Source of the DNA: Callipepla californica brunnescens
Lineage: Eukaryota > Chordata > Aves > Galliformes > Odontophoridae
DNA length: 64,000 nucleotides
NCBI GenBank assembly: GCA_023055505.1
Contig: JALIRH010000001.1
Span: 11,451,467 to 11,515,466 of the forward strand
Direction: 5' to 3'
Positions 12,467 to 24,344 of this stretch are shown here, in pieces. How positions within the stretch are numbered: the stretch's first letter is position 1; each line of letters starts with the position of its first letter. Both the position numbers and the translations under genes were made by a program. Below the pieces are notes generated by a model, which saw only the letters and a program-made list of their open reading frames with translations, did not search any database and was not told the DNA's origin.

Positions 12467-13097
12467 AGATATCAGTGTAACAGATATATCTCGGTTTAAG
12501 AATAAGAAGTACGTCAACTAGAGATAAGATTTTTTCTCAGTTTATATATAGAATTACAGTTTGTTTATTTGGTCTTTCATAGTTCTTCTCTGTGGTTTGT
12601 TTTTGGCAGTCCAGAACACTGTGGCAGGAATATGTAGACAAATTGCAAGAATCAGTGTCCTAATAACATCCTTTTTCTGTTTGCTGGTTGTCTCTGAATG
12701 ATTGCTTTCAGAAAATATTCCTCTATAAGTAGCTAATGTAAATGTAAGTAAAACGTATGAAAGCAAAGTTAACTGCCTAGTCCTGTACTGTTTGTTCTTG
12801 CACTGCTGTAATCAGCAGTGGCACTACTAATGTGAGTGCACTGAACTCCTTTTTTGCCTTGCTACTTTCTAACGCAGTAGTGCAGCAGTTTCTTATTCAA
12901 GATAACATTCACAAATTAGAAAATATACTTTATTTTTTGCCATTAATTAAGAAGTAATTCTGTAATTTTTAAGGCTGGTCTTCTTCTAATGGAAAGCAAG
13001 TTATCTCTTTATTAGCCTTTCAAGCTTTTGGTAGCTCAGCAAAAGTCAGCAGAAAACTGAACAAACCACACAGCCAAATCTTCTGCAAAGCTATATT

Positions 13098-13113
13098 AAA
13101 AAAAAAAAAAAAA
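13098..13113. repeat. A homopolymer (16 nt)
   Basis: A run of 16 A residues in intron 2, with no recognisable retroposed sequence upstream. Confidence 0.85.
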
Positions 13114-15739
13114 GACAATGAAAAATTGCAAGTTTACAAAACTTTTCAGTTTCAATCATCAGGGACTCATGGAGCCTCCTCTGCTTTGCCCCCTTTCCAG
13201 CACTGATAACAGTGTAAGGAGGCTGAACAGTTCTTTTGTTTTAGCTTTCAGCAAGATCCAGAATCCTTTCATTTCTTTGTACTTACTGCACTAGAGCTGT
13301 TCTTGGTTGCAATCCATCCATTCCTTCTCTGCTTATGTGCTTATGTTGGGAGGGAATTATGGAACTGCAGATGTGATCCTGAAACGCCAACTGGTTTTTG
13401 CTTCTGAACAGTGGCATCTTGTCCTAACACATATTCTACTGTAACTAACTGTGTAAAGACCAAATAGGGTAGTCCTTGGGACCCAGTAACTGACAAAATT
13501 TGTGCAGCTGGAAAATAAAGTTCTTTCTGAAATACGGATTTTGATCTGAGAGTTGCAGAAGTAATTGTTTAATTGTAAATGATCCTTGTTGTCTTGTTCC
13601 AACTTGTCATCTGACTGTGCTCCAGACATGCAGCAAATACAACCGAGAAAATTAAACAAAGGAGCAAAAGGAAGTGATGCTTTCCATTTACTTCCCTCAT
13701 TTTCTCTGCATGCATGGAGTTGATGAGTGCGTTGGTCCTGGCAGGGGAGTCAGAGCAAAACCAGTGTGTACGTGTGTCTTGAGGTGTGCTGGGAACCCAC
13801 AGCTCCACCAGGATACCGCAGCTCGCTGTGATGCTTTTAGCTCTGTTTTCCTCTTGGACTACTGAGCCCATCTGGGAAGTAAGCTAAAGCTTTCATCTTT
13901 CAGCATGAAAGAGATTTACCATAGTGAGTACTGCTTCAGAGAGTCGATCTCTGCTGCCGCTGAACTGACAAAGAAAGAACAAGTAAAGAATGACTTTTCC
14001 CCCTGCTTCTTTGAGCATGTGTGAGTCACTTCTTAACTTCATTTTGCCTTTACTCCAGGGAAAGGTCAAAAAGAGTAGACTGGCTCTCTGCTTGCAGTTT
14101 TTAATTCTACATTTCCATGACTGTAACATTGAAATTAAAGACGAGCTTCAGACAGCTATCTCTACCTAATCAGAAATATACTCCTTTATCTCTCTGGGTG
14201 TGGCGTGCAGCATTAACTACACCAGCAGCTTTGCACCTTCTTCAAATTAGTCATGCTCAATTTGTTCTGTAGCTCAGCTGATGGTATGATTTAAAAAAAA
14301 AAAAGAAGATGCACGGATTACTCTAATCGTTCTGTCTGAACAATCTTCAAAAGCAGAGCTTCATCATTAAAACTACACATCTCTTTTCATTTGATACCAA
14401 CATATTTTGTTGATAAATAACGTGTTAGATGAGGTACAAGAAAGCTTGTTGTTCACATATGCTATCAGAGAGAATACCAAAATCTACACTGTAGCTGCAA
14501 ATCCCATCATTTACCTTCAGCTTCCTCCTCCTCCCCCGTGCAGTGCCACTGTTGGGAACTTCTCTCACCTGAAACTTAACTGTTCTGACTTCAGAAGCGC
14601 TCCTGACGCTGCTGTCCTCCTGATCGTAGCATGAATTTTGAAGCTAAGACTGAAAGGAAGGAGAGCCAAGACCACGCCAATCAATGGCCCTAAATATGAT
14701 GAATAAGACATCCATCTTCTTTCAGAAGACAAGTCATCTCTTTTACACGAATAAAGCATTTATTGCTGCTAGAGGAGTGAGTTTCAAACATGCAGGACTC
14801 ATGCACGTGGCTGTTGACCTAGATGTATAGACGTTCATCTCCTTCTTGTGGGTACCTCTGTAAAAAGTGCTGAGGTGTCACCTCAGTCTCCTTGAGAAGT
14901 CCCGTTCTCTCCCAGAAAGATGCCTCATTTCTGGCATTAAACAAGGAGAGGGCTTATATCGTGAGGATGAAGTCGGAACAACCACATAGCCTTTTTTTCC
15001 TTGGTAATATCACAATGAAAGGGTTCTGAGAGCAGCGGGCAGGCTGCCCTCCTTCTGACATGCCAGCCTGATAATCTTGACCCAGCAAGTGTGTGGCTGG
15101 CATCTAACTGCTTCTCTAAATCTGGGAAGAAGAGACTAAATTGTCTGTTAGTGTTAACAGGCAGACTGATGATGCCTGGGTCAGACTTCTTACCAAAAAA
15201 AATGGCAGCGAGAGAGGAAAAATGCATGTAAGTGTTGTCACAGCTGTTTTAAGACAGCCTGTTGAAAAAAGATAAGGCTCCTCTGAATAAGAGCCATAGA
15301 GAAATTTCCAGGCAGTTCAGGGGAAGACATTTTAACTCTTAACTCATTGTGAAATACAGCTACTTTTGGTTCTGCTATTAATTCTGAAATTGTGTATATT
15401 ACTTCAGAGTCAGATTGATTACTGTCGGTGTTTTCAAGCCCAGAATTATTTTATGGCTCTCAATCTGAAAATGCAGTTTCATTTAGTCATCTCTCCTGAC
15501 TTATAAAATATAAAGACTCCTGGCAGCTCTGTTTACCAATAATTCTTTAAACATGATTGGAAAGGAAAGTATGTCTGTCTGTCCTCAACCAAAGACAGAA
15601 GGCAAGGACTGTTTCCAAATCTTGCTTAAAATCAATGGTTACAAATCTGATTAAGCGGTCCTGGACATACGAAGGATGTGTAAGTAAATGTGCTAAAGGG
15701 ACTGGATTAACTTCATGTGTCAAACAGTGAGGCACTGAG

Positions 15740-15763
15740 AAAAAAAAAAAAAAAAAAAAAAAA
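15740..15763. repeat. A homopolymer (24 nt)
   Basis: An uninterrupted run of 24 A residues, the longest homopolymer in the window. GTGAG occurs on both sides (GTGAGGCACTGAG before, GTGAGCC after), which could be a tiny target-site duplication or chance. The upstream sequence is not recognised as a retrocopy. Confidence 0.9.
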
Positions 15764-16471
15764 GTGAGCCTGATATTGTATTCCAAACTTATGAGCCCAG
15801 ATCTAATGCTTTTTAAAAGTAGGTAATGAGTAATTTACAGTGGCAGAAGAGTCTGGAAACAGAAGCTTGCATAGGCTGAAAGTTGTGTTCGGTGTAAGCA
15901 GTAAGGAGAAAGTCTCATTACTGTTAAAGAGGGAAAAAATTTTTTTTCATAACATGTACTGAGGTTAAGGGTGAAGTAAATATTATTTATAATGCATATG
16001 GCACACTTAGTTTTTGGAGATTATCTTAATTTGCTTACTAGCCTAAATTATAGATGCTTTTGTCAAGTTGATGCAGTTAAACTGTCAGAAAAGGTATGGG
16101 TAAACAGCAACGAGGGCAAATTAACAGCTTTCAGTGAAGACAATTTCCCCTTTCCTACACAACAGACTATGAGAAAGGAATTGATGATTTTTTAAAAAGC
16201 CCACTTTTCCTGTCAAAATAATGGTGTAGCCAGCCTGATGACAGCCTCTGGGATGGAATTTGTTACCTTCAGCACCAGAAGCACTCTCTGCAGAGAGCAG
16301 GTATCAAAGAGGTCTCATCTATCTGCTGTGTGCTCATATGCTATTGCTTTGAGGAAATGCTCAGAACTTTAGTGTACAGCGTTCTTTTATTCTGATATAC
16401 CAATGTATCAATGGAATCACAGTATCCATAGCTTAATATTTATATATATTGGAAGTATATATAGATATTGG

Positions 16472-16750
16472 GTAGTGATAGGACAAGGGGAAATTGTTTT
16501 GAACTACAGAGGGGAGGTTTAAATTAGATGTCAGGGAAATTTTTCACTGAGAGGGTGGTGAGGTGCTGGCACAAGCTGCTAGAGAAGTTGTGGATGGCCC
16601 ATCTCTGGAGGTGTTCAAGGCCAGGTTGGATGGGGCCCTGGGCAGCCTGACTGAATACTTATCTAGTGGTTGACAACTCTGTCCATGGCAAAGGGGCTGG
16701 GACTAGATGATCTTTGAGATCCCTTCCAACCCAAGCTATTCTATGATTCA
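16472..16750 (+). mobile_element. CR1 LINE 3' region, about 280 bp
   Basis: A plus-strand CR1 copy beginning at TAGTGATAGGACAAGGGG. It contains GAGGTGTTCAAGGCCAGGTT, GGATGGGGCCCTGGGCAGCC, GACTAGATGATCTTTGAGAT and CCCTTCCAACCCAAGC, and ends in TATTCTATGATTCA. The 3' end is intact and the 5' side is truncated. It belongs to a subfamily with the GGCCCTGGGCAGCCTGA version of the 3' region, unlike the copy at 12163. Confidence 0.95.
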
Positions 16751-18057
16751 AAGTAGTGAGGATTTTTTTGTTTTGTTTTATTCTTTTGCTCAGTCTTTGC
16801 TGTTTCTTTAAAATGTTTTTATATGTCCACCTTTAAAACATTTTTAGAAACACAAATCAGTGATCCTGGTACAGATCTAATTCTGATTGTATATAGTTGG
16901 AGAGAGAAGCCCACTGCATTTCAGTGATTTGGAAGAGTGCACATTATACTTAAGCTGCTGTCTTCTTCAGTAATTTATCAGTACAGTAACTGACTAAAGC
17001 ATTATTGTGAAACAAGGTAAAGTGGGTCTTGAATATACAGAACCTTTAAAATGGAAGTCTGAAAAAGTCACAGATACTCTTTTGAAGGTGACTGTGATGA
17101 AACATTCTTGGCACACTGGGGGTAGTGGTATGACCTGAAGTAGTGTGACTGTTGCCTGACTGCTGGCTGGTGGGCACGGTGACTGTCCTCAGCATGGCCA
17201 GACAGTGAAGTAAAGTGTACTCATGAAGAACAGCTACAAGGAGGGCTGGTGGAATTCATAAGGGACTTAGTACATTAGAGCCTATAGAAATTTGTTTGGG
17301 ATTATTAAGCTGTTTCTTGGGGAAATTGATGAGATTCTCAGTGCTTTCATCTGGATTTACAAGGCAATGGCATTTCCTTTACATACATTTTGGTTTGAAA
17401 TTTTGGGGGTTTTTGAATAGTAACCAGGTCTGGTGCTTTGAAAAGCAGATGGGGGTTTTCTAGTATTCCTCTGTTCGGTGGGAGGGAAATAACTGACCTA
17501 ATCAGATTCCCCAAATGGCAATTTCTGTGGGAGTTTTCTGTGGTAGTTTCCAGTTCCAGCAGAAAGTTGGTGTTTTACTCAAGCTGTTAGTTAGTGATGC
17601 CTTTCCTCCTGCGTGGGGAAGGACTGATACTCAAATGCATACTCATAACACTCCTCAGTGCTAAAAATCCACCGTTCAGAAGGCAGGTGGAGGTCTGCCA
17701 AGAGCCCTCAGAGTGACTTTTGGCTGTGTTTGTCTCTTCTGCCATTCACCTCAAATAGCAGTTGTGCTTCTGTGCTATGCTTCAGTAGGAGCAGCAATAA
17801 ATCCTGCTCTGAGGGCAACCAGGTGTTCTCTGTGTCTGAATGCTGGTGGACAGGCCACTTACTTCCTAGCTCTCTGAGACTTCTGCAGTGTGTGAAGTGC
17901 CTGGGGCTGCTCTGCAGGCCCCCCTGTGTCTGTTAACAGTGTGGTGAGGAGAGCTTCTGGGGGAGAAGCTGGCCAGGACAGAGCTGGCTTTATTGCTCAG
18001 GCGTTAGGGAGGGGTAGGGGCTGAAATAATGAGATGGTAGTCTCAAGGTAAAGGTGT

Positions 18058-18154
18058 TTAAAAAAAACCAGCACCCAAACCCACAACAAAATCCACATCA
18101 AAACAAAAATAAAACACACTACACTGAAAAAAATGCAACAACAACAACAACAAA
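18058..18154. repeat. A/C-rich low-complexity stretch ending in (CAA)n
   Basis: About 100 bases almost free of G on the plus strand, made of A runs mixed with CAC/CAA units and finishing in consecutive CAA repeats near 18136-18154. The apparent open frames on either strand here are a product of this composition. Confidence 0.8.
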
Positions 18155-20079
18155 GAATCCTGCTGCAAATCCCCCTCTCGCACTCCAAAATAGAAGAGGC
18201 AGTAATTATGTTAAAAAGAGCTCAAAATGTGTGTTGTAGCTATACACACATATTTGGGGAGAGCAGTAATGGGAGAAGCAATCTACAAAACTAGGACTAC
18301 AGCAAAATCAGCTTCATAGTTAGAAATCATTTCATGAAGGTCACTGATTTGAGTTTGAGAGTAATTTTTGCTATTTTCTTAATTTCATGGAGGAAAGGGA
18401 TTATCATGGAAAAAATGCAAGTTTTTGGTTGTAGATGTCATAGAGCTGTTTTTTAAAATACCATCAGTTCGTTTAAGGTTTCTCGTTGCAGTGTTCTTTC
18501 ATACAGGATAGACTTCTAAAGTGAAAGAACTCTTCCTGGGTCATGTAAAATTAGTATTTAAAGAGCAGGATTTTCATTGCAGCATCCTGAAGCTAGTCCT
18601 GCCTGCTGAGCTGGCTGTGTGCCATGTGCTGGGAGCATTTCAGTATGTTCTTGAAGAAAATGTTGCGAGGAGGAGGAGGCGGCCTGTTAAGAATTAGCAA
18701 GACTTTCAGCAGACAGAGCTGTATGAAAAAGATGGGCTTCACCCAAGCCAAAAAAGATCTGGGTTGCTGATACCTAAAATTAGAAAAAGGTTGTACTAGT
18801 ATTTCAAAATTAAATCACAGTAGAAATGCTTTGCAAGAATACACTGTGCGTTCAATTGTAATGTCATAACTTTCAAATAGGAATACGGAAAAAAATCTGT
18901 AAAAATCAGTGACTAAATAATGAATCTAAACAAATCTCAGTTCAGCTGAGCATATGAAGCTGGAAATAATTTCCAGTAAGTTCAGCTGTAAAATCTAAGT
19001 GTGCCATTGCACAAGTGCTTTCTGTTGTTAATGTAGGGTGACAGACACCTTCAGGAAGGTGCAACGCATTTTCAGATGACAGGAACCAAAGTGCGGTCTG
19101 TAGAGAGCAAGAAATAACTCTACAGGAGCAAGACGCTCAAAAAAGAAAACAAGACCACTATTATTCTCCGTGATTCTAATTGCTGTCTACTGTTTTAGTT
19201 GTTCCATCTCCAGAAAGGATATGACGGAACTAAAGGAGTCATAATAAAGGGCATAGTGTATGATATATATGTATTTTTATCTTTACCATATATCTTAAAT
19301 GATTCGCAGATGTTGAGAACTTTTCAGCAAAGCTGCTGGAGTAAATGCAACAACTCTTGCAGTTCCTGAAGTGCAGCCTCCTGAAGCTTAAGCTGGTAAA
19401 ATTCCCTGGTTGGGAAAGAGAAAATTAGGATCTGTTTAATAAAAATTGATTACTCACAGACCATGATTGCAAATATGGTGGGTGACAATAATTATATTAA
19501 GGAGGAAGGAAAGCCTGCAATTAACCTGATTATGTGAGTAAAATAGCAAGAAGTGGTAACAGTTGATATTACTATATGGAACCATATAAAGTGTAGGAGA
19601 TAGGTAAGAGAAGTATTCATTGAAAGGGGAAAAAAGATGCTATAGCTACCAAAGCAAAGATGCACATTTTAGCACTTTATATAGTTAATACAATTCAAAA
19701 AGGAGAAAAATGAGTGTCATACGTTAAAATGCCAACCTATAAATTTTATTAAACAAATTTTAATCTACCAAAATAAGGCACAGCTTTTAGGTATTTTTTT
19801 TCTTTTTAACAAAAAATATAAAATTGGACTATCAGAATTTTAGTAGGATAGTAATTAACTCTCTAGCTCTTTGGGCAGACTGGAGCCTTTAAGGTCGGAA
19901 TAGATGGGTACCTCCCATGATTTATGATTTATAAGCTGATTTCCCTTGAATCATTATATGGTGACTGTGTAAGATTCCTTGCCCAGAAGGTCAGGTATTT
20001 GTTTTTTGACTATGAAAACAATATCATGGCAAGTTTGCAAGCAGTTTATCACTGTAGGATTTCTAATTGTAATAGCTTC

Positions 20080-20482
20080 TCCAGAACTGAGAGCTGGGGC
20101 TGTTCAGTCTGGAGAAGAGATGGCTGCAAGGTAACCAGATGGCAGCCTTTCGATACCTAAAGGGGAGCTACAGGAAAGAAAGGAACAGACTCTTTAGCAG
20201 AGCCTGTTGTGATGTAACAAGGGAAAATGGCTTCAAGCTTAAAGAGAGTAGATTTAGGTTAGATAGAAGGAAAAGATCTTTTACAGTGAGGATGATGATG
20301 AACTGGTGCAGCTTGCCCAGTGATGTGGTAGATGCCCCTGGAGACTTTCAAGGCGTGGCTGGATCAAGCTCCAAGCTACCTGATTTAGTTGTGGATATCA
20401 CTGTTCATTGCAGTGGTGCTGGACTTGATGACATTTAAAGGTCCTTTCCAACTCTAAAGATTCTACGATTCAGTGATTCTAT
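20080..20482 (+). mobile_element. CR1 LINE 3' region, about 400 bp
   Basis: A plus-strand CR1 copy. It starts near CCAGAACTGAGAGCTGGGGC (consensus-like TGTTCAGTCTGGAGAAGAGA follows). It continues with AATGGCTTCAAGCTTAAAGA, a GATTTAGGTTAGATAGAAGG segment and GGTCCTTTCCAACTCTAAAG, and ends ATTCTACGATTCAGTGATTCTA. It is more diverged than the 16.5 kb copy. It faces a minus-strand CR1 starting about 310 bp downstream. Confidence 0.94.
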
Positions 20483-20792
20483 TTTTCAGTCTCCTCTGTT
20501 GGCGTTTTGTCTTTAGGGTTTCTCTGTACCAATTTGTTCATGCTCTTTTTTATGTATTCTAGGTGAATTGATCACTGGTTAAAACACATTAACATGCCTC
20601 AGAGCAGGGATGAGAATTACAGGCTGATCACTCCTTTATGGATGTGCTAATGTCACTAAACTGGAGAGCCAACTTTCTTTTTCACGCTGTAATAGGAAGA
20701 TGGAAAAGATTCTTTGGATGAGGTGTCATTCTCCCAACCCTGATCATCTCAAGTCATGGGTAAGGAGAATTTTCCATCTGTATTCAGGAGAA

Positions 20793-21447
20793 ATCATATA
20801 ATCATTGCAGTTGGAAAAGACCTCTAAGATCATCTAGTCTAACTGTCCACCTATTCACCAGTATTTTCTTACTAAACCATGTCCCCTAGTATAACATCTA
20901 AATATTTCTTGAACACTCCAGGGAGTGACTACACCACCTCCTTGGGCATCCCATTCCAGCTGACAGCTCCTTCAGAGAAGATTTTCCTAATATCCAACCT
21001 GAATCTCCACTGGTGCAACTTGAAGCCATTCCCTATAGTCCTGTTGCTGTTATGCAGGAGATCAAGCCATCCTCCACCTTGCCACAACCTCCTTTCAGGT
21101 AGTTGAAGAGCAATGACGTCTACCCTGAGCCTCTTTAGACCAAACAATTCCAGTTCCCTCAGCCACTCCTTATAGGACTTGTTCTACAGACCCCTCACCA
21201 GCTTAGTTGCCCTTCTCTGGACACACTCCAGGGCCTCAATATATTTCTTGTAGTGAGGAGCCCAGTGAACACAGTACTCAAGATGCAGCCTCATCAGAGC
21301 TGAATGCAGGAGGGATGATCACCTCTTTGCTCCTGCTGGCAACACTATTTCTGATACAAGCCAGGATGTCACTGGCCTTCTTGACCACCTGTGCACCCTG
21401 CGGGCTCATGTCCAGCTTAGCACTGGCCAGCAGTCCCAAACTCCTCA
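20793..21447 (-). mobile_element. CR1 LINE 3' region, about 650 bp
   Basis: The longest CR1 copy in the window, on the minus strand. Plus-strand landmarks in order are ATCATATAATCATTGCAGTT, GATCATCTAGTCTAACTGTC, CACCACCTCCTTGGGCATCC, TCCAACCTGAATCTCCACTG, TTGAAGCCATTCCCTATAGT, CCCTTCTCTGGACACACTCC, CAGTGAACACAGTACTCAAG and TGTCACTGGCCTTCTTGACC. These match the 3' portion of CR1, read from its tail inward. The short open frames inside it are remnants or chance, not genes. Confidence 0.95.
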
Positions 21448-22756
21448 CGCAGTGATGTAGAATATGAAGTCTTTCTGTGTTTCTAAGTATTTTCAGAGGC
21501 AGTAGTCTGAGAGTTCCTTTAAAGCAAACTTAGATAAATACTTTGGGATCAGTCCATGCTGCATACCCATGCAGTAAGTCACATTCGTCTGAAAATTAAC
21601 TCATGGGCAGAGAGATGGAGCAGGTTTGTTTAGGATTTTATCTGGTTTTGTATTATTTTGCTCATTTTCAACTGGATCATTACCTTGCTTTTATGTGACC
21701 GGTTCTTATGAACAACATCATTTGCAGACCTGAGTAATCTGAAAGTCCTTACAAGGTGTTGGGACAGGAGGCATTGGCTGCCTTTTGATGGCTGCTGATC
21801 ACAACCTGCCTTAAACTTCCCTGCTCGCCTACTTCTCATTGTTAGTATCTTAATAGTACTTCACAGGGCAAATTGAACGAGAATGTTAATGGCCTTAGTA
21901 CATGTCGTCTTATTTATGTGTGTACTCCGTCTCTGCCACAGATTTCAGACTAAATCACTGGAAGAACTCTTGGTTGAACAGTATTTTGGAAGCTAATTAG
22001 GCAGCAGATAAATCAGCTTGACACTTGCCTTTCCTGCCTCTTTGCCATTTTCCAGAATTCTGTAACTTTTAACTTTGCCCACTTAGATCCATCAGTTTTC
22101 TTTTTTAATAAGTAACATTATTTTTACTTTTAGGTATGGGTAATCAATCATAACCGTTCTGACATGTATGTAGCAGGCTTAAAGGACCTTAGTTTTATAC
22201 ACTGTGTGCCATGTAGCTTGTGATTTTACATGCAGTTGTGAAGTGAACTCAGTTTAACACCTGCAAAAACAGAAAAGGAGAAGTGAAAGGAGAAGGGTAG
22301 AGATACTACCTGTATGTACTCCCAGTTCAGATCTACAGCACACTTCTTTCCTACTCCTATTTGCACAGCTTAGGAAATACAACTTTCTTTCTGCAAAGCA
22401 ATCAGAGCTCCCTACTAGATTAAATGAAAAAGAAAAAATCCAACACCAAAAAACCCACCCTGAATTACTGTCCTCTGATCCTAATTTAAATGAACCAAAA
22501 GATGTCATCTAAAAAGATGAGAAAGTCAATAGCTTACTTCCATTGGGTTTAAGATTAATGACATTGATTTATTTTCTACTACTATGTTGGAATCAGGAAT
22601 TCATATTGCTTGAATAGCATTCAGACTAAAGGCTCTTCCTGCAAGGGTTATTTTGAAGCTCTCCAGTCCTTCAATTGTTTCTCCTCTGAATAATGGAGTA
22701 CTGGAAGCCTGGCCTCCAGATTCACTCTATAATGTATAAAAATAAAAGCAAATAAA

Positions 22757-22780
22757 GCAAACAAACAAACAACAAAAACA
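22757..22780. repeat. (CAAA)n microsatellite
   Basis: Imperfect tandem CAAA units in intron 2. Confidence 0.8.
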
Positions 22781-24329
22781 CAGTGGACAAAGCATAATGA
22801 ATACAAGCATGAAAATATTAGCAAATTGGGCATGGCTATGATATTTTTGGACTGGAATTGTGCAATATTTGAAAATAAGTCATGAAACTGGCTTCTTTAT
22901 TCACATGATAGCTTCCATACCAGGTAGCTCTATGGCCAAAATGTTTGTATATGGTCACTGTCATAAAGTGTGTTTGAGGGAAAAAAACAGCATAATGGAG
23001 GATGCCTCTGGTTTGATGTCTTTGTTTGCTTTGTTGGTGATTATTTTTGAGTGTCTCTGAGCATGTGAGAGGAGGGGACAGCTACATTTCGGTAGCTGCT
23101 GCACTTGGGGTCAGAGAAACCTCTGATAAAAGGGATGCTTTATCCTCCTGGATGGAAACTGAGTGGAGGGAATTTATGGTAGGCAGGCCGAGACAAGGAG
23201 GGAGATGGGCAGTGAGAGGGAACCTATGTCATGATGACATTTTCTGCAGTGTGCAGACTCAGCCTGGTGAGCAATAAAGAGGAAACTGACTTTGACGGGG
23301 ACCAGGAAGTCACTGAAAGTTTCTGGTCTATAAAACAAAACTGTGGAAAGGGGTCTATCATGCACAACTGCTGGAATGTGCACTCAGAGTTCAAGGACTA
23401 TTTTATCTGCACTTCCCAATGGATATGAGTTCTCTCTGTATAAACTTCTCTTTTTCTAGATCACTATTTAACTTTTTTTATAAAACAACGCTTTGGAACT
23501 TCGAAGCTTTGATATTTTCTGTTGTGCTCAATTTAAATTGAAAGTGGGACAAATCTGATGTAGAATCGCATCAGAAATGATGTAGGTAAAAGCAGCTGTC
23601 TTTAAAGTAGCATCTTGCTTTTAATAAAATGCAGGAAAAAATCAATTGGAAAATTGTCACGAGTCTTTACTGAAATTAATTCAAACCAAGATCTAGTCAA
23701 ATTTCAGTATAAATGTATTTATGCTACTGACATTAAGGCATACTGACTTTGCTTTTTTAGAACTTTATCTTTGGGTTTGTTCAAACCTAGCAGAGGTGCT
23801 CAGCTGTGTGTGGTTCTATTTTGGTGTCTGTCATCCTTTGCATCTCAAAAGATGAAAGGCTGAGAGTGACAGTGAAGTTTTCCTCTTTTGACAATATGTT
23901 TATGAGCTGCTGTCTCTGTCACTGTTTGACTGCCAAGTCTCTTACCTGTCGGCACTGCAGCTTTAACTGCTTCCTGATTATAAGATGCTATGCCTTGCTT
24001 TGTGCCCAGGAGCTCCAGTATTTAGATATAATTTAATACAGAAAGATTCTGGACATGAACTGCCAAAGTAAATACTATCTTGGAAGGTAAAGATGTTGAG
24101 TTTGGCTCTGTTAACATGTGAAGAAGAACCTGCCAAAACCAACTGGATTCTCTGAGCAAGAAGTGGGGCAGCTCCAGTTAATGCCAAGGCAGCTTGTTTC
24201 TGTTGAATTTGTTTGTAGCTGTGTTCTTTATAATAGTTGCAGCTGTTGGACTAACATGTGCTCTGTGACACATTTTTATTCCAGCTCTCTGGATTTTGTA
24301 GCTTGCATGCACCAATCCTGTAAATGCTA

Positions 24330-24344
24330 TTTTTTTTTTTTTTT
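24330..24344. repeat. T homopolymer (15 nt)
   Basis: A run of T residues in intron 2 with no recognisable element attached. Confidence 0.85.

Noticed and set aside
20929..21147. Open frames on both strands across the CR1 copies near 20-21 kb
   Set aside because: They lie wholly in CR1 3' sequence and contain only repeat-derived words; they are not host genes or intact transposon genes.
23000..23430. Possible LTR because of an AATAAAG near 23273 and higher GC content
   Set aside because: No TG...CA ends, no second copy, no primer-binding site and no retroviral coding sequence were seen nearby.
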